From positions 1,922,001 through 1,986,000 of the forward strand of contig NZ_CP065800.1 in NCBI RefSeq assembly GCF_023206215.1: a stretch of 64,000 nt of DNA, in the 5' to 3' direction. A program made the translations under genes and the position numbers. Below the pieces are notes generated by a model. It was not told where the DNA came from, searched no databases, and saw only the letters and a list, made by a program, of their open reading frames with translations. Position 1 is the stretch's first letter. The number at the start of each line of letters is the position of its first letter. The DNA comes from Butyrivibrio fibrisolvens (GTDB lineage: Bacteria > Bacillota > Clostridia > Lachnospirales > Lachnospiraceae). This document shows, in pieces, positions 46,629-55,351 of this stretch.

Positions 46629-46916
46629 TTGAGTAGATTGACCAAGACGGAACAGGAGACAGTGATCAACTTCAATGTGGCTGAAACAGAGGCAGTTGTC
46701 TACACAAGGGATAGAGCAGTAATGCGAAAACTTGACTCGTTAGTTACTGAGTTCCCAAGTGTGTATAGGTGTGTAAAGGCAACAGATATTGACAAGACCT
46801 ATGTTATGCCTAAACAGTACGTTAGTTATCGTAAAACCAGACGCATAACAAATAATCGAAAAAAACAAATTAGGGAGCAAATGATTTCTATAAACGCGAA
46901 ACGTAGAAAATGCTAA
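46629..46916 (+). CDS. Small conserved mobile-element protein
   Basis: A 95-residue basic protein: TKTEQETVINFNVAETEAVVYTRDRAVMRKLD, then VKATDIDKTYVMPKQYVSYRKTRR. Very similar short proteins are common in Firmicutes integrative and mobilizable elements, next to relaxase genes; their role is unknown. Start TTG 46629, eight bases after AAAGGAGC. It is the first gene of the element. Confidence 0.65.
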   Translation: MSRLTKTEQETVINFNVAETEAVVYTRDRAVMRKLDSLVTEFPSVYRCVKATDIDKTYVMPKQYVSYRKTRRITNNRKKQIREQMISINAKRRKC

Positions 46917-47013
46917 ATATCATTTTACACATTTTTTAATATAGTAGTTAATCTTAGTGTGATATATTTAAATGTGTGGGTAAGAAAACAAATTTTTAGG
47001 TTGGTATAAACTG

Positions 47014-47910
47014 ATGAAAAGTAAAGATATTGTTATCACTTCTAAAAAAATGATAGAGAGTAACCAAATTGATATTAATGGTTTGGCAAAGGATTTTTCT
47101 GACACTACTTTTTGGTATTACACAACCCTAGAAACGGCAAAGCTAATTCTGAAAAATAAATGCTTTTACGTAAATAATTTGACAAAAATGAATGATAAAG
47201 CTGAAGCAGATAATCATAAAATGACGGCGAACAGCATATATGCCTTGTGCTTTTGCAATAGCAAATCAGAAAAAATACCCATGTGGTATTTGTATTCAGG
47301 ATTAACTGGAAGAGGAGTAAGCATAGGAATTACACCAGCTGTAATGTTGGAATTTATAAGATCAATTGAAAACGTTCAAGGGGTTAATGATAATGCTCAA
47401 TATCTGAGGAACAAAGATTTTGATCTAAGTGCTGCATGGGTATATTACAGGGAACAGAAAACAAATAGGGTAATGTTTCGGAATAAATGGTATTCAGTAT
47501 CAGATGGTGATCAATTCTTTAGTGAGGATAATCTTTTTGTGAAAGATTATCCTTGGGAATACGAGAAAGAATTCAGAATTGTGATAAAAACCAAGAAGCC
47601 GCCTCGAGATTCGCAGAAGCTTAAGATTAATATACCGGATTCCTTAGTTTCGAAGCTACGTTTACGAATTGCACCTGAAATGAGTGACAGTATTAGTGAC
47701 GTTAAAAAGTTTGCTTATGATGAGAAAATCTCGGGAATTCTGCCAAAGAATATATCAAAAAGTGACTTAAACATTAAAATGGGGTTATTTGAAAGAAATA
47801 TAGAGAATTTAAAAGCATCATGGGATATGTTGATAAAAGAAGGCTACATAAAGAAAGATGATTATGAATTCTTCTATGAAGGCATTAAGCCATACATATC
47901 CACCAGCTGA
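47014..47910 (+). CDS. DUF2971-like protein (element cargo)
   Basis: A 298-residue soluble protein. FWYYTTLETAKLILKNKCFYVNNLTKMNDKAE at 31-62 and YALCFCNSKSEKIPMWYLYSG at 75-95, then PWEYEKEFRIVI, match the DUF2971 layout, which occurs often in phage and defence-like gene islands and has no proven activity. The gene is AT-richer than the chromosome around it. It is followed after 117 bp by the winged-helix/SHOCT gene; the two look like imported cargo. Confidence 0.65.
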   Translation: MKSKDIVITSKKMIESNQIDINGLAKDFSDTTFWYYTTLETAKLILKNKCFYVNNLTKMNDKAEADNHKMTANSIYALCFCNSKSEKIPMWYLYSGLTGRGVSIGITPAVMLEFIRSIENVQGVNDNAQYLRNKDFDLSAAWVYYREQKTNRVMFRNKWYSVSDGDQFFSEDNLFVKDYPWEYEKEFRIVIKTKKPPRDSQKLKINIPDSLVSKLRLRIAPEMSDSISDVKKFAYDEKISGILPKNISKSDLNIKMGLFERNIENLKASWDMLIKEGYIKKDDYEFFYEGIKPYISTS

Positions 47911-48027
47911 CAAGAGTGTTACGGCATATGTTGCGAAATTGGAAGTATAGTATTTATGCACAGTAATAATAGTATTTAGTGTGGTTTGGAGTTATTTATA
48001 TTTGCAGAAATGTAGGAGGCAATGAGA

Positions 48028-49626
48028 ATGGGACTGTTTGAATGGATTGCAGGATTAGGAGCAGAAAGTAGAGTACAGGCAGCAATTGATAAAGCGCTTC
48101 CACGATGGCTATATATTTATCGTTTTATGCCTAAGGGATATCTTGATGCATTATATGAAAGTGCATTTAGGAGAGGAATCAGTAATGCGACAACAGCCGA
48201 TGCTGCAGCGGAAGTAAAGGCAATTAACCAAATAAGACAAGATATGGAACATGAGACAGTTTCAAATATTCCAACGATGGAAAATGCTTCAATTGCGCAT
48301 GGTCAGTTGGCAAATTGGCTTACTATGAATACTAGACCCGAGTTGATTTTGCGCTATTTTATTATCGGATTAGGACCGGTAATCGATAAAAAACCTGAGA
48401 CTAAACAAAAAGAGATTCTTAATGAAATAGCAATTCCTTGTAAAGATTTTAATACAAAATACATGAAAGAATTGAATGATTACAATAAATCTATGGGGAT
48501 AGCAGCGGATTATTTTGAAAAGCATTATGTATCTGGTGAAGCGAGTGGATTAGGTTTTGGTGTGATAACAAACAGCGTAGCGTCAGCTTTGCTTTATGAC
48601 ATAATGAATGCAAATGAAATAAAACGTCAGTTAAGTTATCAGCATGGTGCTGCTGCAAACATTACGGGAACCTTTAATGAAGAACGGGCAGAAAGACTAA
48701 GAAGCAACGTTGCAGAATTATATAGTCAATTTAGAAGAGACATTAACGCTGCTGTTGATGAAGCGTTTGTCGCAATTGATGGCGGGAAAACGGCCATAAT
48801 GAAAGAAAAAGAAATAGCAAAGGAGAAAAATGATCAAGATCGACAGAATGTTAGTCGGTTATCAGAACAGTGTAGAGAACAAATATTAAAAGATATAGCA
48901 GGTATAGGGAATTGCAAAGCATCTTCTTTCTTTAAAATCAAAGGTTATGGGGAATATTCTCATCAAATGGTCAATGCTAACCTTAATTTATTAGCAAAGG
49001 AAGGACGTATAAAAAAATTTAAAGGGGAAGACGGAACCACATATTTTTCTGCATTGGATAATACTGAGGCAATTGAGGAAGAGAACACGGCAACTGAGTT
49101 GTTTGAAAGGGATAAAAGTCGTGTTTATTATGTTTTAGCACAGAATGCTCCTATAACGTTAAATGAGTTGTTGACAAAAGATAATATCGTGAAAATGTTA
49201 GGAAACTCTCGTGTTGCAACATTGTTAAATCAACTAAAAAAAGATGGTCTCGTTCTTATCGAAGAGAGAGGAAGTGATAAATTATACCTTATAGTCCCAG
49301 AGTGGGAAATAGTAAAGGTTACATTAGAAGAAAATGGTAAAAGTACGTTATCGCAGTTGAAGAGTCTTGGCGGTAGGACATCATACTTATCTATGGGGCA
49401 ACTTTCAAGAGCAGTAAATAAGTTGATTGATGAAGGAATTGTAATAAAAACTACTGAGGAAAGGGAAACATTCTATTCATTATCTAAAAATGTACAAACA
49501 AATGTGGAGAGTACTTCTACACTTTCTGTTGCTGATGAGATAAAAAAATTCAAAGAACTATTGGACATTGGCGCTATCACGCAAGAAGAGTACGATAAGA
49601 AAAAAGAACAATTACTTAATCAGTAA
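48028..49626 (+). CDS. Winged-helix/SHOCT protein of unknown function (element cargo)
   Basis: A 532-residue protein. Residues 1-270 are helical and unrecognised (LPRWLYIYRFMPKGYLDALYESAFRRG). Residues 280-495 hold about three winged-helix-like units (AGIGNCKASSFFKIKGYGEYSHQMVNANLNLLAKEGRIKKF; APITLNELLTKDNIVKMLGNSRVATLLNQLKKDGLV; KSTLSQLKSLGG...AVNKLIDEGIV). The last 32 residues are a SHOCT tail (IKKFKELLDIGAITQEEYDKKKEQLL). ATG 48028 is eight bases after AGGAGG; ATG 48022 is too close. It may be a DNA- or protein-binding partner of the DUF2971 protein. Confidence 0.65.
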   Translation: MGLFEWIAGLGAESRVQAAIDKALPRWLYIYRFMPKGYLDALYESAFRRGISNATTADAAAEVKAINQIRQDMEHETVSNIPTMENASIAHGQLANWLTMNTRPELILRYFIIGLGPVIDKKPETKQKEILNEIAIPCKDFNTKYMKELNDYNKSMGIAADYFEKHYVSGEASGLGFGVITNSVASALLYDIMNANEIKRQLSYQHGAAANITGTFNEERAERLRSNVAELYSQFRRDINAAVDEAFVAIDGGKTAIMKEKEIAKEKNDQDRQNVSRLSEQCREQILKDIAGIGNCKASSFFKIKGYGEYSHQMVNANLNLLAKEGRIKKFKGEDGTTYFSALDNTEAIEEENTATELFERDKSRVYYVLAQNAPITLNELLTKDNIVKMLGNSRVATLLNQLKKDGLVLIEERGSDKLYLIVPEWEIVKVTLEENGKSTLSQLKSLGGRTSYLSMGQLSRAVNKLIDEGIVIKTTEERETFYSLSKNVQTNVESTSTLSVADEIKKFKELLDIGAITQEEYDKKKEQLLNQ

Positions 49627-49670
49627 AAAGTTTATATTATTTTACTGTTTTAACTGAGAGTTAAGCAAAG

Positions 49671-49701
49671 AGGATTATTCCAAACGGAATAGTCCTTTTT
49701 T
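49671..49701 (+). terminator. Intrinsic terminator after the cargo genes
   Basis: AGGATTATTCC pairs with GGAATAGTCCT (one wobble) around AAAC, with an outer CAAAGA/TCTTTG stem; six T follow. Confidence 0.85.
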
Positions 49702-49750
49702 CTTTGTTCTGCAGGACAAAAAATAAATTCATGGAAAGGAGTGATCTGTA

Positions 49751-49942
49751 ATGATAGATCCAACTGTAACTAACAACAAGGGCGTTGAGAACGCCGAGAA
49801 GAATCTCGAGCAGGCTAAGCATAGGCTTACTACCGAGAAGAAAGCTAACGATGCTCGTAGGAAAATTGAGAACCATCACAAATATATGATGGGTGGCGTT
49901 GTTCACAAATACTTCCCTGAGTGTTTCAGCTTTGCAGGATGA
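49751..49942 (+). pseudogene. Truncated DUF3847-like mobilization accessory gene
   Basis: A 63-codon remnant. LEQAKHRLTTEKKANDARRKIENHHKYMMGGVVHKYFPECFSF matches the N-terminal and middle part of the small helical protein usually found just before MobA/MobL relaxases in Firmicutes elements; the normal C-terminus is missing. The frame runs into relaxase sequence at about 49935, so a deletion has joined it to the inside of the relaxase gene. GAAAGGAG precedes the ATG. Confidence 0.6.
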
Positions 49943-51201
49943 TGAAAGCCTCTTTGCCAAATGAATGGACTTATGAGCTTGCAGTGGAAGTTGTCAGAAA
50001 ATATGTCATGGAGAACTTTGTTTCCAAAGGCATGTGTTGTGACTGGGCAATCCATGATTCAGTCAATAAACATGGACAGCGAAATCTGCATTTCCATTGT
50101 CTGATGACTATGAGATCGATGGATGAATATGGTAAATGGCTGCCCAAACAGCGTAAGGTTTATATCCTTGATGAGCATGGTAACAAGATCCGTCAGGGCA
50201 AGAACTATAAATGCAAGACGGAGCATGTTACCGATTGGGATGACAAGAGTAAAGCCAAGGAGTGGAGAAAGAATCTTAGCGACCTGATCAATCAGACCAA
50301 TGAGGCTATTGGTGTTGGTGAGAAATGGGAGCACAGGTCTTTTAAAGAGCTTGGGCTTGATATCCTTCCTACGATTCATCTTGGAAGTGAAGCTAATGCA
50401 CTGGAAAATAAGGGCATCCATACAGAGCGTGGCGATTATAACCGCAAGGTCATGGAGTTTAGAGGCGTTGCCAAGTATATCAATGTCATGTCAGCGACAA
50501 TTAACTCTATCAAGGATACTGCTAAGAGGCAGGCTGCAACAGTGAAAAATGAAATCACTGAACTTATTGATAAAGTTGTGAAACGTCATGGACGCATGCA
50601 GCTACCGATCATAAGCGGTAAGTATCTAAGGAAGGTCTCTCATAGAGAAAAGCTTCAGGATCCGGATGTCATGAAAGGCTTTGCGGAGAAAAAAGGTATT
50701 ACCACTTTTGATGAATTGCAGTCCTATATTGATGAGCACGGAACAATCTATGACAAACTTGCGGCTGATCATGATAAGGGTACTGCGAAAGTTGACGTTC
50801 TAAGTGCCAAGATATCAGCTTGGGAGAGATATAAAGGTTTCATGGAAGTTTATAACAAAAGCCAGAGCCTTAAAGGTCTAGCCAGGTTGAAGTTTGACAA
50901 GGAGAACAGGACAACCCTGGACGCCATGCCCAGGGAATATGAAAGATTCCGAAAGGTGATTCCAAAGGGTGAGAAGATTACTCCTGATGCATGGCGAAAG
51001 GAAATAGACAAGATCATTGATGGACAGAATTCGATTTTGGAAAAAATGGTCGGGGAAGTCTATGATCTTGCTTATGCAGAAATCATTGGGTACAACAGTG
51101 ACAATGAACAGCGTGAGCATATGAATGAAGTCAAGCAGAAGGAAAGAGAGCAGGAGCGCTCACACAAGCTACAGAGAAAGCACAGTTATCAGGAAAGATG
51201 A
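49939..51201 (+). pseudogene. MobA/MobL relaxase lacking its N-terminus
   Basis: A 420-codon remnant of a MOBQ relaxase. It begins in the middle of the catalytic domain (ASLPNEWTYELAVEVVRKYVMENFVSKGMCCDWAIHD). The His-rich metal motif is still present (RNLHFHCLMTMR), but the first ~100 residues with the catalytic tyrosine (normally in AAYRSG) are gone. C-terminal helical regions follow. Nicking at oriT should therefore be lost. The remnant overlaps the end of the truncated upstream gene, consistent with a single internal deletion. Confidence 0.8.
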
Positions 51202-51254
51202 TTGTGCTTTTTATATTATTGTAAATGTATTTTCACTGTGTTATAGTCTAATAG

Positions 51255-51299
51255 ACTTGAGGTCGCAGCCACTTGAGGTCGCAATTTGCGACCTCAAGT
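51255..51299. repeat. Palindromic sites in the ORF6N gene leader
   Basis: A 13-bp half site ACTTGAGGTCGCA at 51255-51267, then a perfect 29-bp palindrome at 51271-51299 (arms ACTTGAGGTCGCAA and its complement, central T). The same 29 bp occurs inside the gene at 51575-51603. It lies 26 bp before the start codon. Confidence 0.9.
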
Positions 51300-51324
51300 T
51301 TATGAAAGTTGGGAGATGCATTAG

Positions 51325-52275
51325 ATGGCAGCTAAGAAGGCAAAAATACAGAAAGATACAGCTATTACAACTCAGAACAACAATACTGAACTGAAAAATA
51401 ACACAGACATTCAGAACATGATCTATACTGTCAGGAATCAGCAGATAATGCTTGATAGCGATTTGGCAGACATGTATCAAATTGAGACAAAGCGTCTTAA
51501 TGAGCGTGTTAAGAGGAATATTGAAAGATTTCCGGAGACATTCTGTTTTCAGCTGACCAAAGAAGAATATGATAACTTGAGGTCGCAATTTGCGACCTCA
51601 AGTGAGGAGTATGGTGGACGTAGATATTTGCCTTACGTGTTCACAGAACAGGGAATTGCTATGCTTTCAGCAGTTTTGAATAGTGAAGTAGCAATTAAAG
51701 TCAGTATACGAATCATGGAAGCATTTGTTGAAATGCGAAGGTTCATGGCAAATAACGCTATGCTTTTTGAAAGGATAAGTGCGGTAGAACTTAAGCAATT
51801 AGAGTTTCAGAAGAAAACCGAAGAGAAGCTTGATGAAGTATTTGAGTATATCGCGGATCATGCGGAATCAGAGCAGAAAATTTTCTATGACGGTCAGATT
51901 TATGATGCATTTAGCCTTATAGTTTCGCTTATAAAGAAGGCTGGTAAGACAATTGATCTTGTGGATGGCTATGTTGATGTTGTGACGTTAAATATTCTGG
52001 CAAAGAAAAAGAAAGGTGTTAACGTCAATGTTTATACTTTTCCAAAGACTAAGCTGAGCCAGACAGATATAACCAATTTCAATGCTCAATATCCAAATCT
52101 TACAGTGAAATACACTAATGCATTTCATGACAGATTTCTTGTTGTTGATGGAAAGATCGTTTACCACATCGGTGCTTCAATAAAGGATGCCGGTAAGAAG
52201 TGTTTCGGAATCACATTGATACAGGATAATGATATGGCAAATGACCTTATCAACAGGCTCAAAAAAATAAAATAA
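51325..52275 (+). CDS. ORF6N-domain protein with PLD-like C-terminus
   Basis: A 316-residue protein. Residues 30-145 are an ORF6N (KilA-N-type) DNA-binding domain: YTVRNQQIMLDSDLADMYQIETKRLNERVKRN, RFPETFCFQLT, LPYVFTEQGIAMLSAVL. A coil follows, then a C-terminal domain (190-316) with NAFHDRFLVVDGK and GASIKDAGKK, like the one-motif phospholipase D-type fold often joined to ORF6N. The segment NLRSQFATS is encoded by a 29-bp palindrome also found in the leader. Usually a phage or element gene; possible self-regulator. Terminator follows. Confidence 0.85.
   Translation: MAAKKAKIQKDTAITTQNNNTELKNNTDIQNMIYTVRNQQIMLDSDLADMYQIETKRLNERVKRNIERFPETFCFQLTKEEYDNLRSQFATSSEEYGGRRYLPYVFTEQGIAMLSAVLNSEVAIKVSIRIMEAFVEMRRFMANNAMLFERISAVELKQLEFQKKTEEKLDEVFEYIADHAESEQKIFYDGQIYDAFSLIVSLIKKAGKTIDLVDGYVDVVTLNILAKKKKGVNVNVYTFPKTKLSQTDITNFNAQYPNLTVKYTNAFHDRFLVVDGKIVYHIGASIKDAGKKCFGITLIQDNDMANDLINRLKKIK
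51575..51603. repeat. Copy of the 29-bp palindrome inside the ORF6N coding region
   Basis: Identical over 29 bp to 51271-51299. It encodes the conserved NLRSQFATS segment of ORF6N proteins. Confidence 0.9.
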
Positions 52276-52292
52276 TTGCTAAATGCGCATAG

Positions 52293-52328
52293 AGCAGTAG
52301 ATCAATAAAACGGTCTGCTGCTTTTTTT
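52293..52328 (+). terminator. Intrinsic terminator of the ORF6N gene
   Basis: AGCAGTAGA pairs with TCTGCTGCT (one wobble) around a 12-nt loop, followed by seven T. Confidence 0.85.
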
Positions 52329-52404
52329 GTGCCTTGATAACACGATAATCTGATAAGAACAGTAGAACATACTGTTTATTTCTTTTACGTTAGAAGGTAT
52401 TTCC

Positions 52405-52560
52405 ATGTGTAAGACAAGTTTTAAAGTGACGGTTTTTTATGATGGCACGAGGACTGCCAAGGAAGTCCTCAATGACGCTATTGCAGCAAAGGTAAGAAGA
52501 AAAATAGATAACGATATAGAGATTCTAGAGGGAAAGAACTATAATCAAGATAATACTTAG
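52405..52560 (+). CDS. Small TnpW-like protein upstream of the recombinase
   Basis: A 51-residue ORF: FKVTVFYDGTRTAKEVLNDAIAAKVRRKI. ATG 52405 has AAGG seven bases upstream. Position (40 bp before the large serine recombinase), length and the beta-hairpin-plus-helix look fit the transposon-encoded TnpW family that precedes TnpX-type recombinases; the match is by eye. Function unknown. Confidence 0.5.
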   Translation: MCKTSFKVTVFYDGTRTAKEVLNDAIAAKVRRKIDNDIEILEGKNYNQDNT

Positions 52561-52599
52561 GAAATAATTTATCCGAGTCTATCTGGATTATGCGGGTAA

Positions 52600-54294
52600 A
52601 TGAGTATGAGAATGTCGAATGAACAAATGGAGGAACTCCTTGCACCAACTTACAGAGTGGGAGTGTATTGCAGGCTTTCCAAAGAGGATGATGATATCCG
52701 AGAGGGAGAGAGCCAGAGTATATCCCATCAGCGTGAGATCATAGAGGGGTTCTGCAAGAAAGGATGGCAAGTAGAGGACGTTTATACTGATGATGGCTAT
52801 TCAGGCACAACTTCGAATAGACCGGATCTTCAGAGACTTTTGAAGGACATCGAGGACAAAAGAATAAATGTTGTTGTCACCAAGGACTACAGCCGTTTGG
52901 GAAGAGATAATCTTTTCACTGAGAAACTGCGTGAGATATGGTTTCCGAAGCATAATTGCCGCTATGTTGCTATCAACGATAACATTGATACCATGTACGA
53001 GTATGCACCGTTCAAGGCGGTTATCAATTCCCAGTACTCCAAGGATATTTCCAAGAAGGTTCACTCATCATATATGAATCAGGCTGAAAAAGGCAGATAC
53101 ACAGGTGTTGTACCGCCCTTCGGATATCTAAAAGATCCAGAGGACACCTACCATCTTGTGATTGATGAGGAAACAGCTCCCTATGTCAGGCAGATATTTG
53201 ATTGGGCATTGGATGGGCATGGAACAGCTTATATCAAGCGTAGACTTGAAACTAACAAAGTACTTTGCCCCACATGGTGGAACAGAAAGCGTGGTTTCCG
53301 TAACCACTTTACGAAGTGGGAGATCCAGGATCCTAAGAACGGCAAGTATGTATGGGATGACTCGGTAATTGGCGATATGTTAATAAAACCTGTTTACTAT
53401 GGTGCAGTAGCATCACAGAAAAAGAACTATAAGTTCAAAGTCGGGGTAATTAACGAGAAAAAGCCAGAGGAATGGATTATTGTTGAGAATACCCATGAGC
53501 CTATTGTGGATCAGGACTCTTTTGATATTATCCAACAGAAGATCGAGTCAAGGAAATGCAGCCGTGGTGATGGTACGTATTTACTGTTTGCAGGACTTAT
53601 CAAGTGTGGAGAATGTGGGAAGGCTCTCACAATCCGCAAGACCAATGCAAAATATCCGCAGGATATATATGCATGTGTGACCTACAACAGACATGGCAAG
53701 AACCACTGTACACAGCACCGTGTTGAGTATGATACTCTTTACAACATTGTTTTTGACGAGATCAAGAGCCTTGCAAAGCAGACAGTTGATGCAGAAGAGG
53801 TAGCAAGAAGCCTTGCAGATGCCTATGAGCAGGAGCGTGAAGAACAGAAAGAACTGTTGGAGCGCAATATCGCCAAGGCTAAGAGCAGGATCGAGACCTT
53901 AGACCGCATGACATCTAAGTTGTATGAGGATCTTCTTTCAGGTAATATATCCGAGAGTATTTTCGGATCCATGATTGAAAAGACCAAGACAGAGACCGAA
54001 GATCTTGAAAAGCAGATTGCAGCAGACGAGAAACGCCTTTCTACAAACGACAGTGAGAGCGGTAATGCAAGAAAATGGATAGACCTTATCAAGGACTATG
54101 CAGATATTACCGAGCTTGATGCTGACACCCTTAACCGTCTGGTTAAGCAGATCGTTGTTCATGAAGAAATTACAGAGGACGGAGACAGGAACATCTCTAT
54201 GGAGATCCATTACAACTTCCGTCCAACAGATGAATCTAAAACCTATAATCTTTCTGAGGTAGCTGAGGCAAATTCTGTTGCCAAAGCTTTGTAA
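52600..54294 (+). CDS. Large serine recombinase, TnpX type
   Basis: A 564-residue site-specific recombinase. The catalytic domain (15-155) has nucleophile Ser27 in VYCRLSKED and the conserved DDGYSGTTSNRPDLQRLL and KDYSRLGRDN. The recombinase domain (about 170-290) follows, then a zinc ribbon (CGECGKAL...C...C), a coiled coil (400-490) and a C-terminal tail. The length is at the short end for this group. All key residues look intact, so it could still excise and insert the element. No clear ribosome site; it may be coupled to the small gene upstream. Confidence 0.93.
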   Translation: MSMRMSNEQMEELLAPTYRVGVYCRLSKEDDDIREGESQSISHQREIIEGFCKKGWQVEDVYTDDGYSGTTSNRPDLQRLLKDIEDKRINVVVTKDYSRLGRDNLFTEKLREIWFPKHNCRYVAINDNIDTMYEYAPFKAVINSQYSKDISKKVHSSYMNQAEKGRYTGVVPPFGYLKDPEDTYHLVIDEETAPYVRQIFDWALDGHGTAYIKRRLETNKVLCPTWWNRKRGFRNHFTKWEIQDPKNGKYVWDDSVIGDMLIKPVYYGAVASQKKNYKFKVGVINEKKPEEWIIVENTHEPIVDQDSFDIIQQKIESRKCSRGDGTYLLFAGLIKCGECGKALTIRKTNAKYPQDIYACVTYNRHGKNHCTQHRVEYDTLYNIVFDEIKSLAKQTVDAEEVARSLADAYEQEREEQKELLERNIAKAKSRIETLDRMTSKLYEDLLSGNISESIFGSMIEKTKTETEDLEKQIAADEKRLSTNDSESGNARKWIDLIKDYADITELDADTLNRLVKQIVVHEEITEDGDRNISMEIHYNFRPTDESKTYNLSEVAEANSVAKAL

Positions 54295-54320
54295 GACAAT
54301 TCTATAAAACTTCTACGTGC

Positions 54321-54342
54321 TAGGTAGGCATGATTCTACCTA
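54321..54342 (+). terminator. Hairpin after the recombinase gene
   Basis: TAGGTAG pairs with CTACCTA around an 8-nt loop, 27 nt past the stop. The T tract is poor. It may be a weak terminator or lie at the right end of the element; no flanking direct repeat could be found by eye. Confidence 0.45.
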
Positions 54343-54424
54343 CCTAACACACCCTTATATTTCCATCAAACATGGTATAACACATTTTATGGCAGGCCTA
54401 TTAAGAATGTGGTAGAATTTGGAT

Positions 54425-54994
54425 ATGACAAACGCAGAAGAGATGTTTATGAAAGGCAACTTAAAAGAGGCTTTTAATATATTTCTTTCTCTGGCGCAGC
54501 AAGGTGATGGGAGAGCGATGTACTTTCTTGCGCTCTATTATGCCCTGGGCCTTGGCGATATCGATTTTCCGGATGATGTCCTGGCAGGTAAGCTGCTTTC
54601 TAAAGGAGCCGAAGCCGGAGATTTACTTGCAAGGCTCAATACAGCCTATGCTTTTGAACCAGAATCCCATGAATTTACAGCGGCTATAAATGATTTATTT
54701 GATAAGATCAAAGACCTTGCCGATTCAGGAGATATATTTGCCCAAAATGAGATTGCAGACCTATATATGAACGGCTGGGGCACAGCCAAGGATCTGGAAA
54801 AGGGATTATCTATATTAAAAAGCTGTTCTGAAAAGGGATTATGGCTTTCATCCTACAGACTGGCCCAGTACTATGATAGCCTTGAAACAGAAGAAGGCCA
54901 GAAAGAAAGTATGTTCTGGCTCCATAAAGCAGCAGATCAAGGCTGCGAGAAAGCAGAAGTAGTCATAAAGGTTATGGAGCTACTTGAAGATTAA
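54425..54994 (+). CDS. Sel1-repeat (TPR-like) protein
   Basis: A 189-residue helical repeat protein with three or four Sel1 units: GDGRAMYFLALYYALGLGDIDFPDDVLAGKLLSKGAEAG, DIFAQNEIADLYMNGWGTAKDLEKGLSILKSCSEKG and FWLHKAADQGCEKA. Sel1 repeats mediate protein-protein contacts. There is no signal peptide. The frame also opens with TTG at 54419; ATG 54425 is chosen, though the ribosome site is weak for both. It is the first chromosomal-looking gene after the element. Confidence 0.75.
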   Translation: MTNAEEMFMKGNLKEAFNIFLSLAQQGDGRAMYFLALYYALGLGDIDFPDDVLAGKLLSKGAEAGDLLARLNTAYAFEPESHEFTAAINDLFDKIKDLADSGDIFAQNEIADLYMNGWGTAKDLEKGLSILKSCSEKGLWLSSYRLAQYYDSLETEEGQKESMFWLHKAADQGCEKAEVVIKVMELLED

Positions 54995-55030
54995 ATTTAA
55001 CTATAAAGATTTATATTATCAAAATCTTTC

Positions 55031-55304
55031 CACTTGTAAAGCTCAGCCCCTGGCAGAGAGCGATTGCATGGGCAGTTAATAAAGTCTTTTCGCATTCTAT
55101 TGAACGTGTTATTACATTCAAGAGTGTGATAGATGCAGCTTTATATTCTGCCTGGGGTCCGCATGTTTGAGCGAAGCGAGTTTCGGACCCCGGAATATAA
55201 AGCTGCAGATATCATGCCTTGAATTATAACACGTTCAAGAATGCGAAAAGACTTTATTAACTGCCCGTGCAATCGTCTCTGTCAGGGGCTGAGCTTTACA
55301 AGTG
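55031..55304. repeat. Large intergenic inverted repeat, copy 3
   Basis: About 274 bp. Outer arms CACTTGTAAAGCTCAGCCCC and complement pair over about 70 nt with few faults and differ from copies 1 and 2. The inner stem (CAGCTTTATATTC with GAATATAAAGCTG) and the core GGGGTCCG (55154-55161)/CGGACCCC (55184-55191), with GAGCGAAGCGAG in the loop, match the others. It fills the gap between the Sel1 gene and yesN and ends 48 bp before the yesN start. Confidence 0.9.
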
Positions 55305-55351
55305 AAAAAACGATAACGATAAGCTAAAGGGGAGCTTTGGGGGAGTTTTAC

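Noticed and set aside
46384..46632. 82-codon ORF over the polypyrimidine tract
   Set aside because: Its Phe/Leu/Ser and Lys/Glu runs only reflect the strand-biased composition; no family or ribosome site.
46389..47930. 10-bp direct repeat GTTACGGCAT at 46389 and about 47919 as possible attachment sites
   Set aside because: It does not flank the recombinase and a 10-bp match is expected by chance when many words are compared.
54321..54342. Hairpin at the right side of the element as an attR site
   Set aside because: No matching sequence was found by eye near the left side; the boundary stays undetermined.
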